53,572 nt of DNA from Neptuniibacter marinus (GTDB lineage: Bacteria; Pseudomonadota; Gammaproteobacteria; Pseudomonadales; Balneatricaceae), in assembly GCF_001597725.1 (NCBI RefSeq), contig NZ_LUTR01000022.1:1-53572 (forward strand), given 5' to 3'. This document shows, piece after piece, positions 26,820 to 33,868 of this stretch. Positions within the stretch are counted from its first letter, which is position 1; each line of letters opens with the position of its first letter. The position numbers were made by a program, and so were the translations under genes. The notes under the pieces are model-generated. The model was not told where the DNA came from. It made no database searches and saw only the letters and a program-made list of their open reading frames with translations.

Positions 26820-27842
26820 ATGACTCAAGTAAAAGAAAAAGAACGTAAGTTGACGATTGCGCGAGCAATGGCTGAAGCGATTGCACAAGAGATGCGTACC
26901 GATGAAAAAGTATTTGTTATGGGTGAAGATATCGGTGAGCTGGGTGGCGTATTTGGTAATACGCGAGGTCTGTATAAAGAGTTTGGCCCAGTTCGTGTAC
27001 GTGATACGCCCATTTCAGAAACGGCCTTTATCGGTGCTGCAGTAGGTGCTGCATCGGATGGTATGAAGCCTGTTGTGGAATTGATGTTTGTTGATTTCTT
27101 TGGTGTGTGTTTTGACGCTATCTACAACATGATGGCAAAAAACACTTACTTTTCTGGTGGTAATGTCACTGTGCCGATGGTATTGATGACTTCTACAGGT
27201 GGCGGTTATTCCGATGCAGGCCAGCATTCCCAGTGTGTACATGCCACCTTTGCGCATCTGCCGGGCATGAAAGTGGTTGCCCCCTCTAATGCTTATGATG
27301 CCAAAGGAATGATGGTCGCGGCTATTCGAGATCCTAACCCTGTTGTCTTTATGTTTCATAAAGCATTGCAAGGCATGGGGTGGTTGGGTACAGAAAAAGA
27401 CGCCATCGTCCATGTGCCTGAAGCTGATTATGAAGTGCCATTAGGCAAAGCGGTTGTTACGCGACCTGGGACAGATGTCACAATCGTTGGTATCACATCC
27501 GGTGTTCATTATGGGCTAAAGGCCGCACGTATCTTAGAAGAACAAGGTGTCAGTGCAGAGGTGCTCGACCTCAGATCATTAGTGCCGCTTGATCGTGATG
27601 CAGTGATTGAATCAGTGAAAAAGACAGGTCGTTTAATTGTTGTGGATGAGGATTACCACAGTTACGGCATGACGGGCGAAATTATTGCCACGGTTGTTGA
27701 GGCGGGTGTTCCGTTGAAGGCCGCACCGCAGCGAGTTGCATATCCTGATATTCCAATTCCGTTTACCCCGCCAATGGAACAGTGGGCGCTTCCAAGCCCA
27801 GAAAAAATTATCGAAGCTTTTAACAAAATGAAGGAAGTATAA
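26820..27842 (+). CDS. acoB: Acetoin dehydrogenase E1 beta-like subunit
   Basis: The 340-residue protein shows the E1 beta fold: TIARAMAEAIAQEMRTDEKVFVMGEDIGELGGVFGNTRGL at the start, the VRDTPISETAFIGAAVGAA segment, VELMFVDFFGVCFDAIYNMMAK, and the C-terminal transketolase domain (LDLRSLVPLDRDAVIESVKKTGRLIVVDEDYHSYGMTGEI). It pairs with AcoA to form the alpha2beta2 E1. The gene has a good ribosome binding site (TAGGAGAT) and ends 3 bp before the lipoyl protein start. Its last part is almost identical in DNA to the remnant at 31290-31531. Confidence 0.85.
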   Translation: MTQVKEKERKLTIARAMAEAIAQEMRTDEKVFVMGEDIGELGGVFGNTRGLYKEFGPVRVRDTPISETAFIGAAVGAASDGMKPVVELMFVDFFGVCFDAIYNMMAKNTYFSGGNVTVPMVLMTSTGGGYSDAGQHSQCVHATFAHLPGMKVVAPSNAYDAKGMMVAAIRDPNPVVFMFHKALQGMGWLGTEKDAIVHVPEADYEVPLGKAVVTRPGTDVTIVGITSGVHYGLKAARILEEQGVSAEVLDLRSLVPLDRDAVIESVKKTGRLIVVDEDYHSYGMTGEIIATVVEAGVPLKAAPQRVAYPDIPIPFTPPMEQWALPSPEKIIEAFNKMKEV

Positions 27843-27845
27843 ACA

Positions 27846-28076
27846 ATGACCGATGTAATCGTTCCAGTAGATCTATGGGAAGAAGACTCTGAAGCAGTAA
27901 TCACTTCTTGGTTGGCCAGTGATGGAGGAGATGTAAGTGAAGGAGATGTGATTGCTGAGCTTATGGTAGAAAAAATTCAGTATGAACTTCTAGCGCCAGC
28001 AAGTGGCAAACTAAGCCTTATTAGTGATGCAGATGATGTTGTCGAAAAGGGCCAGAAAGTCGCCACGATAGGATAA
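27846..28076 (+). CDS. Free-standing lipoyl-domain protein, copy 1
   Basis: The 76-residue protein is a single lipoyl/biotinyl domain with the swinging-arm Lys in the hairpin MVEKIQYEL (Lys43). Its protein sequence is identical to that of the second copy at 31535-31765; the DNA differs at a few synonymous positions only. In this locus the lipoyl domain of E2 is a separate protein, which would carry the acyl group between the E1 and E2 active sites. It is translationally close to acoB. A biotin-carrier reading is less likely because the gene lies among E1/E2 genes and the Met-Lys-Met biotin motif is missing. Confidence 0.85.
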   Translation: MTDVIVPVDLWEEDSEAVITSWLASDGGDVSEGDVIAELMVEKIQYELLAPASGKLSLISDADDVVEKGQKVATIG

Positions 28077-28509
28077 GGTATTGAATATGGTTTTTTGTAT
28101 AACGTATTAATATAAAAAACCGAACATGCTTTTTGAGGCGTTAGCTTCTGGTGTATGAATTGAGGTTTGTCGTAGTTTTTATAGTGGACCTTTGTTTAGG
28201 TGGTTTTTGCCTCAAAGAGCAGACCTATGTGTATTTAATTAATAAAAGTTTAGTGAGTTTGATTCGGAGGTAATGAGGTTATCTGTTCTGAGTGGCATTT
28301 ATCGAAACTGATTGTTCTAGGTGGTGAGGAAGTCGAGCACATTTTTATGTGCTGAGTACCGACACCCCTTGTTTTATCTCGTTTTCTTTCAAAGAAAGGG
28401 CGATTTACATTACTTCGGAACGTTAACTTCAATGAAGCAATTTTACCCGTGAGTATTCGCTTAGGCGTTGTCTGAAGCGAAAAAAACTCTAACTAAGGAG
28501 ATAATAAAA
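28077..28509. other. Intergenic region between lipoyl gene and PQQ dehydrogenase 2
   Basis: This 433-bp gap has two hairpins: GGTTTTTT/AAAAAACC at about 28089-28121, just after the lipoyl gene, and AGCACAT/ATGTGCT at about 28336-28354. No convincing sigma54 or sigma70 promoter was found, so dehydrogenase 2 may be transcribed partly from the aco promoter. Confidence 0.45.
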
Positions 28510-30642
28510 ATGAAATTTAGACGGTCAAGCCTAAGTATGCATATGCTTATGGCAGCTTCGCTTCTTACGTTTATGCCAGCACAGGCATCAGACAGAATTA
28601 TTACGGATAAGGAGCTTTCTGATGAGTCAAATACAACTGATTGGCTTGCTTACGGGCGAACGCACTCTGAGCAGAGGTTTAGTCCTCTTAAAGATATTAA
28701 TGTAGATAATGTTAGTCAGCTAAAGCCTGAATGGTATGCGCCTTTACCTGATCGGTCTGATATGGTTGGGACGCCATTGGTTGTTGATGGTGTTATGTAT
28801 TATGTAGGTGAAATGAATAAAACCCGTGCGTTCGATGCGCGTACAGGAAAAATGCTTTGGGAATATGATCCACAAGTTGCCAAAGAGATTGCCGACAATA
28901 ATATGAAAAAAGTATTTTGGAAGCATAACCGTGGCCTGTCGACTTATGGCGATAAGCTATTTATTGCAACGTGGGATGGCCGTCTAATTGCGATTACAAG
29001 AAAAGATGGTAAGGAAGTTTGGCAAACCCGAACATTTGATCATGACCAACCGCTTAATATTACAGGTCACCCTAAAGCTTTTGATGGCAAGGTGTTTGTT
29101 GGTAATGGGGGAACTGAGTTAGGCCCAATGCGTGGCTATGTGACTGCCTATGATGCAGAAACAGGCGAACAAGTTTGGCGTTTTTACATTGTTCCTGGAA
29201 ACCCTGCAGATGGGTTTGAAGATGCAGCTCAGGAAAGAGCAGCTAAAACATGGAGCGGCAAGTGGTGGGAAAACGGTGGTGGCGGTAACGCTTGGCATGG
29301 TTGGACTTACGATGAGAAGTATAATCAGCTGATCTTCGGTACTGGTAACGGCGGCCCTTGGAATATTAAAGTCCGTAGCCCTGAAGGTGGCGATAATCTG
29401 TACCTTTGTTCTGTTGTAGCAGTAGATGCTGATACGGGTGAATATAAGTGGCATGTCCAAACGGCACCTGGCGACACATGGGACTATAACTCCAACATGG
29501 ATATAGTCTTAGCTGATCTGGAAATTGATGGAAAAGACGTTGATGCCGTGTTGCATGCGCCTAAAAACGGTTTTTTCTATACCATTGATCGCTCAAATGG
29601 CAAGGTTCTTTCTGCTGAAAAATTTACAGATGCTAACTGGTCAACTAAATATGACCTAAAAGAGCAACGCCATATTGTTGCTGAAAATGCTCGCTACCTT
29701 GATGGTGAGAAAAATATTTACCCTTCAGCATTTGGTGCCCATTCTTGGCATGCAATGTCTTATAACCCCGAATTAAATCTCGCTTTCATTCCCACTAACC
29801 ATTTGGGGAATACTTTTAAAGATGGCGGCAAGAATACGAAAACTGGTCATAAGATGAAGAGCCATAAGCTGTATTTGGGCTTAAGTGGTTGGGAGTTGAC
29901 GAAAGATCCTCATGAATCTCGGGGCTCTTTGCAGGCCTGGGATCCAGTTAAAAATGAGCGTGTTTGGCAAGTGAACCAAAAAAGCCCGTGGGGTGGTGGC
30001 ACCTTGACTACAGCGGGTAACTTAATTTTCCAGGGTCTGCCTGATGGTATGTTTAAAGCTTATGATGCGCGCACAGGTGATGTTCTTTGGTCTTATGACG
30101 TAGGTCTGGGTATCTCTGCACCGCCAATTACTTATAAGCTGGATGGTAAGCAGATGGTTTCTCTTCTAGTGGGGCCTGGTGGTGCATTAGCTTCTAACTT
30201 TGGTGGCTCTGGCGAACTCGGCTTTGAGGGGCACGGTTGGAAATACGGCTTGCATGAGCGTCGTATAATGACCTTTTCGCTTGACGGGAAAGCGCTAATT
30301 CCAGAACAGCCGGCACCACAACTTGCCAAGCCAATCTTAGACGAGAAGTTTGAGGTTGATGCTAAGAAAGCGGATGTGGGTGCGGGTGTGTTTGCAGAAA
30401 ACTTGTGTGTCGCTTGTCATGGTGGTGGAGCGGTTGCCGGTATGAAAGCTCCTGACCTGCGTGAGTCCCCGATTCTGCTCAAAGGTAATGAAGAGTTGTT
30501 TGAGAGAGTTGTCCGTGGTGGTGCGCTGCTCGTTAATGGCATGCCTAAATTCCCTGATTTAACCGATGCAGAGTTAGAAAGCATTCGCCATTTCGTTCGT
30601 AGACAAGCGCACGATGGCGTGAAATCAGGAGGAGGGCACTAG
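28510..30642 (+). CDS. Quinohaemoprotein alcohol dehydrogenase (PQQ + C-terminal cytochrome c)
   Basis: The 710-residue precursor has a signal peptide (MKFRRSSLSMHMLMAASLLTF, cut after PAQA), a PQQ propeller with docking motifs (DARTGKMLWEYD, DADTGEYKWHV, DARTGDVLWSYD) and a C-terminal cytochrome c domain with CVACH near residue 635 and a distal Met near NGMPKFPD. The likely catalytic Asp is in GDTWDYNSN; the residue two after it is Asn, not the Asp that marks lanthanide enzymes, so Ca2+ is expected. Type II quinohaemoprotein dehydrogenases oxidise primary and secondary alcohols in the periplasm. The usual vicinal Cys-Cys is missing (FWKHNRG in its place). The start is set by an AAGGAG upstream of 28510. 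Confidence 0.88.
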   Translation: MKFRRSSLSMHMLMAASLLTFMPAQASDRIITDKELSDESNTTDWLAYGRTHSEQRFSPLKDINVDNVSQLKPEWYAPLPDRSDMVGTPLVVDGVMYYVGEMNKTRAFDARTGKMLWEYDPQVAKEIADNNMKKVFWKHNRGLSTYGDKLFIATWDGRLIAITRKDGKEVWQTRTFDHDQPLNITGHPKAFDGKVFVGNGGTELGPMRGYVTAYDAETGEQVWRFYIVPGNPADGFEDAAQERAAKTWSGKWWENGGGGNAWHGWTYDEKYNQLIFGTGNGGPWNIKVRSPEGGDNLYLCSVVAVDADTGEYKWHVQTAPGDTWDYNSNMDIVLADLEIDGKDVDAVLHAPKNGFFYTIDRSNGKVLSAEKFTDANWSTKYDLKEQRHIVAENARYLDGEKNIYPSAFGAHSWHAMSYNPELNLAFIPTNHLGNTFKDGGKNTKTGHKMKSHKLYLGLSGWELTKDPHESRGSLQAWDPVKNERVWQVNQKSPWGGGTLTTAGNLIFQGLPDGMFKAYDARTGDVLWSYDVGLGISAPPITYKLDGKQMVSLLVGPGGALASNFGGSGELGFEGHGWKYGLHERRIMTFSLDGKALIPEQPAPQLAKPILDEKFEVDAKKADVGAGVFAENLCVACHGGGAVAGMKAPDLRESPILLKGNEELFERVVRGGALLVNGMPKFPDLTDAELESIRHFVRRQAHDGVKSGGGH

Positions 30643-30719
30643 GCATAACGTTTATTCAAACGTCAAACGAATCCCTTAGGTTGATGAGACCGACAAGCGA
30701 TAAAGTTTGAAATACATAT

Positions 30720-30791
30720 AAAGCCTGAATCTGCGTGAAGAAAATAGGTGCTCTAGTTAGTACCTCATCACAAAGGATTCGGGCTTTTTTG
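30720..30791 (+). terminator. Intrinsic terminator of PQQ dehydrogenase 2
   Basis: Long stem AAAGCCTGAATC/GGATTCGGGCTTT, with an inner small hairpin (AGGTGC/GTACCT), followed by six T residues. Confidence 0.78.
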
Positions 30792-30885
30792 TTTTAATTT
30801 GTCGAAATTGCAGTGTTTGAAATGGTAGTGGGATCCCGTCCCGTTTAACTATATATGCGTCTATGCCTCATAGCAGAAGCTTTCT

Positions 30886-30900
30886 GGAACACACTGTAGC
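30886..30900 (+). promoter_or_regulatory. Candidate AcoR-type activator site
   Basis: GGAACA-CAC-TGTAGC matches the same dyad as the site before acoA copy 1, again about 100 bp before the sigma54 promoter. Confidence 0.48.
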
Positions 30901-30986
30901 AGTCTGTGAATCACCTTGACCTTAGCTAAGTGTTTTAAATAACTTGGCTATTCAAAATAATCCATATAAAACAATGAGATAGCTTA

Positions 30987-31002
30987 TGGCATGCTGTTTG
31001 CT
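30987..31002 (+). promoter_or_regulatory. Sigma54 -24/-12 promoter for lipoyl-E2-ligase operon
   Basis: TGGCATGCTGTTTGCT has exact GG-N10-GC spacing. It lies 60 bp before the acoA remnant start, the same layout as the intact operon, so the promoter was kept after the duplicated E1 genes decayed. Confidence 0.8.
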
Positions 31003-31061
31003 TTTATGGAATATAACTCTGGTACGTGTTTAAGCAATAACACAGATGTTGGGAGCTTGAG

Positions 31062-31531
31062 ATGATACCTAGCCAAGAACAAGAAAAATGGATTTATAAA
31101 CACATGCTCATTAGCCGGTTTTTTGAGGAAACTATTGAGACGATTTATATGGAAGAAAAACCACCTGTCAATATGGCTAATCACTCTCTCCCCAGCGGAA
31201 TACGTTTTTCTAATGATCAAAAATCATGTGCAGTTGATGTATGTACCCTCCTTAACGCTGACGATATTGTTACCTCTACAGTGCAGCTTGATTGTGAAGC
31301 ATTGATTGAGCCAGTGAAAAAGGAAGGTCGTTTAATTGTTGTCGATGAGGATTATCACAGTTATGGCATGAGCGGTGAAATTATTGCCATTGTCGTTGAT
31401 GCCGGAGTGCCATTGAAAGCAGCGCCGCAGCGAGTTATAACCCAATTCCGTTTACCCCGCCAATGGAACAGTGGGCGCTTCCAAGCCCAGAAAAAATTAT
31501 CGAAGCTTTTAACAAAATGAAGGAAGTATAA
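31062..31531 (+). pseudogene. acoA/acoB deletion fusion remnant
   Basis: The first roughly 70 codons repeat the N-terminus of AcoA (MIPSQEQEKWIYKHMLISRFFEE) with many substitutions. After IVTST the reading frame jumps into the C-terminal part of AcoB (LDCEALIEPVKKEGRLIVVDEDYHSYGM). A short deletion near APQRV then shifts the frame, while the DNA beyond it stays nearly identical to the end of intact acoB up to its stop at 31531. About 1.5 kb of E1 coding sequence is missing, including the whole TPP site. A 152-residue chimera with a good ribosome binding site could still be made, but it could not be an E1 subunit. Confidence 0.88.
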
Positions 31532-31534
31532 ACA

Positions 31535-31765
31535 ATGACCGATGTAATCGTTCCAGTAGATCTATGGGAAGAAGACTCTGAAGCAGTAATCACTTCTTGG
31601 TTGGCCAGTGATGGAGGAGATGTAAGTGAAGGAGATGTGATTGCTGAGCTTATGGTAGAAAAAATTCAGTATGAACTTTTAGCCCCAGCAAGCGGCAAAC
31701 TAAGCCTCATTAGTGATGCGGATGATGTTGTCGAAAAAGGCCAGAAAGTTGCCACGATAGGATAA
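31535..31765 (+). CDS. Free-standing lipoyl-domain protein, copy 2
   Basis: This 76-residue lipoyl protein is identical in sequence to copy 1 at 27846-28076, while the DNA has a handful of synonymous changes (for example CTTTTAGCC against CTTCTAGCG). That pattern shows a fairly recent duplication followed by selection or gene conversion on the protein. Lys43 in MVEKIQYEL is the lipoylation site. It is 16 bp ahead of the E2 catalytic gene, so in this copy the lipoyl protein and E2 are coupled. Confidence 0.88.
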   Translation: MTDVIVPVDLWEEDSEAVITSWLASDGGDVSEGDVIAELMVEKIQYELLAPASGKLSLISDADDVVEKGQKVATIG

Positions 31766-31781
31766 GGTTTAGGAGATCCAG

Positions 31782-32465
31782 ATGATAGATTCAGATGCAG
31801 ATACAATTAAAATAACGCCCCTTAAAGGTTTGAGAGGCATGATAGCGAATAACATGCGACGTAGTCTTGATGAAGCAGCACAGCTGACACATCACGCCGT
31901 ATGTTCAGTTGAAAATATGTGGTTACGTAAAGAAAAAATGGCAGAGCAGGGAGTGAATATCTCCATTGAAGACCTGCTAGCCGATTACCTTGTTCGTACA
32001 CTTAAAAAGCATCCAACAATGAATGGGCGTATTGAAGATGGAGAGATACGTGTTTATCGCAATATTGATTTGAGTTTTGCAATTGGCTTGCCCGGGGGGA
32101 AATTGATGGCCCCAGCTGTATTTGCTGCGGACCAAAAAGATCTCCAAGAGCGAGCTCTAGCACGACGTGATGCTTTGCAACGAGCTAAAACTGGAGGTCT
32201 GACTGTATCTGAAATGACGGGTGGTACCTTTACATTGACTAATATCGGTCGAAGTCGAGTTAGGTTTTTTACGCCTATTATCAATTTGCCTCAATTAGCT
32301 ATTTTAGGGGTAGGTGAAACTTATACCGATTTAGTTATTGATAATGGTCAGTTATCTGAAAAAAGAATGATGGGGTTATCGCTGACGTTTGACCATCGTG
32401 CAATTGATGGTGCACCTGCCGCGGACTTCCTATCTGACCTTTGTCAGGAAATTGAAAGTGAATAG
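31782..32465 (+). CDS. acoC: Stand-alone E2 acyltransferase catalytic domain
   Basis: The 227-residue protein is only the C-terminal catalytic domain of dihydrolipoamide acyltransferases (family 2-oxoacid_dh). It begins with a short linker and PLKGLRGMIANNMRRSL and ends with the active-site motif DHRAIDGAPAADFL (HxxxDG). A lipoyl domain and the peripheral E1/E3-binding domain are both absent, so the lipoyl group must come from the separate 76-residue protein. It has an AGGAG ribosome binding site. In E2 enzymes this domain transfers the acyl group from lipoamide to CoA. The symbol is tentative. Confidence 0.85.
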   Translation: MIDSDADTIKITPLKGLRGMIANNMRRSLDEAAQLTHHAVCSVENMWLRKEKMAEQGVNISIEDLLADYLVRTLKKHPTMNGRIEDGEIRVYRNIDLSFAIGLPGGKLMAPAVFAADQKDLQERALARRDALQRAKTGGLTVSEMTGGTFTLTNIGRSRVRFFTPIINLPQLAILGVGETYTDLVIDNGQLSEKRMMGLSLTFDHRAIDGAPAADFLSDLCQEIESE

Positions 32466-32466
32466 C

Positions 32467-33234
32467 TTGGTAAAGGCTGATTATAGGCGTATAGCGAAGA
32501 TTAAAGTCCCTACGCCTATGCATATCTCCTCTGGTCTGGATCTTGAGCAAAGCTTACTGGATCAGGTTCTTAAAGGGGACGCGCAGTGTGGCTATGCGCT
32601 TTGGCGAAGTAAGCAGGCATTAGTGGTTCCTAAAAGTGCGACTCATCGTGATAACTTTAAACAGGCCTGTGATTTTTGTGCAGAACAGGGGTGGCCGGTC
32701 GTTGTAAGAAGTACTGGAGGGGAGCTAACACCGCAAAGTGAAGGCTTTATTAATCTCTCTATTGTTTTAAAGTGCAAGAAAGGTCAGTTAAGCATTAAAG
32801 AGAGCTATCAAGTTATCTGTCAAGCGATTATTCAATGGTTAGCCGAACAGAATATAACGGGCAGTTGTTCCTCTATTGATGGTGCTTTTTGTGATGGCGA
32901 CTTTAATGTTGTTGTCGATGGCCAAAAGTTAGTAGGTACTGCGCAGCGGTGGAAAAAAATCACAGATCCTGCAGTAAGAGAAGATGGCAGTGATATGGCT
33001 TTGTTGATGCACGCGGTTATTTTATGCGATGGTGACTTGTCGTCCATGTGGAATATATCAAATGCTTTTTATAAAACCTGTAATTTGAAGCCATTCATTA
33101 TCGATAATAAACATATTTCGCTTTCTCAACTACTTAATAGTGGGGGAGAGGGATTTGTTATAAAAATGCTTGATGGTTTGGATTTGTCTTTAAGTAAATA
33201 TATTGATGAATTTTCTGAAAATCATTTTAAATAA
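32467..33234 (+). CDS. Lipoate-protein ligase A-like protein
   Basis: The roughly 255-residue protein resembles the BPL/LplA/LipB ligase fold: DLEQSLLDQVLKG near the start, CGYALWRSKQALVVPKSATH, VVVRSTGGELTPQSEG (equivalent of the RRxSGGG motif, here RSTGGE), and DFNVVVDGQKLVGTAQRW (equivalent of DxxxxxxKxxG). It may attach lipoate to the small lipoyl protein encoded two genes upstream. The start is uncertain: TTG 32467, directly after the E2 stop, or ATG 32518. Both lack a strong ribosome binding site, so translational coupling to E2 is likely. Confidence 0.78.
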   Translation: MVKADYRRIAKIKVPTPMHISSGLDLEQSLLDQVLKGDAQCGYALWRSKQALVVPKSATHRDNFKQACDFCAEQGWPVVVRSTGGELTPQSEGFINLSIVLKCKKGQLSIKESYQVICQAIIQWLAEQNITGSCSSIDGAFCDGDFNVVVDGQKLVGTAQRWKKITDPAVREDGSDMALLMHAVILCDGDLSSMWNISNAFYKTCNLKPFIIDNKHISLSQLLNSGGEGFVIKMLDGLDLSLSKYIDEFSENHFK

Positions 33235-33284
33235 ATATTCAATAAACTTTTCTTTTTACTGTGAGGTAGAGAATTGGAGCTATT

Positions 33285-33851
33285 ATGAATAAAAATAAAA
33301 AAACATTATTATCATCATTTGGAAAATCTGATAATCACTGTTCCGATCGTAGAAATTTTTTAGCTAAATCGGGTAAATTAGCGTTAGGGGCTTCAGCAGT
33401 TGTTGTCGGTGGCGGTTTATTTTCTCCAAATAGTTTTGCCGCTCAAAAAATAGGCAATGATGCAAATACAACTTTATTAAAACTTGCGCGTGATATTTAT
33501 CCTCACGATACATTGGAAGATAAATATTATGTACAAGTAATGTCACCAATGGCTGAAGCTGCAGAGAAAGATGCTGAGCTTTTTTCGCTATTAGAAGATG
33601 GGGTTAAATTATTAGATAAAACCTCAGTTGAAAAATATGGTGTAGCGTTTACTCAAATTAAATCTGAACAGGAACGTGTCGTTGTTCTTAAAATGCTAGA
33701 ACCTACCCCGTTCTTCCAGAAGATCAAAGGTGCCTTGATGATGGGCATTTATAACAATCCAGAGATATGGCCGCTTTTTGGTTTTGGTGGTTCTGCTTGG
33801 GAAAAAGGCGGTTATATCAACCGCGGTTATGATGCAATCGATTGGCTTTGA
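33285..33851 (+). CDS. Tat-exported small subunit of a GMC dehydrogenase (gluconate 2-DH subunit 3 family)
   Basis: The 188-residue protein has a twin-arginine signal (DRRNFLAKSGKLALGASAVVV) and then a helical domain of the gluconate 2-dehydrogenase subunit 3 type (TTLLKLARDIYPHDTLEDKYYVQVM, and a C-terminal YNNPEIWPLFGFGGSAWEKGGYINRGYD). In such enzymes the small subunit carries the Tat signal and takes the folded flavin subunit to the periplasm with it. It has a GGAG ribosome binding site and is followed 17 bp later by the GMC gene. Confidence 0.85.
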   Translation: MNKNKKTLLSSFGKSDNHCSDRRNFLAKSGKLALGASAVVVGGGLFSPNSFAAQKIGNDANTTLLKLARDIYPHDTLEDKYYVQVMSPMAEAAEKDAELFSLLEDGVKLLDKTSVEKYGVAFTQIKSEQERVVVLKMLEPTPFFQKIKGALMMGIYNNPEIWPLFGFGGSAWEKGGYINRGYDAIDWL

Positions 33852-33868
33852 GCAACGGGAGAATAAGT

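Larger units (their letters stand above)
30643..31061. other. Terminator and regulatory region before the second aco copy
   Basis: Contains the terminator of dehydrogenase 2 (30720-30791), a candidate activator site (30886-30900) and a sigma54 element (30987-31002). No gene is seen. Confidence 0.6.

Noticed and set aside
27846-28076. Biotin carrier (acetyl-CoA carboxylase) reading of the 76-residue protein
   Set aside because: The Lys lies in VEKIQ rather than Met-Lys-Met and the neighbours are E1/E2/lipoate ligase genes, so a lipoyl domain fits better.
28077-28509. Sigma54 promoter for PQQ dehydrogenase 2
   Set aside because: No GG-N10-GC element with acceptable flanking bases was found in the gap.
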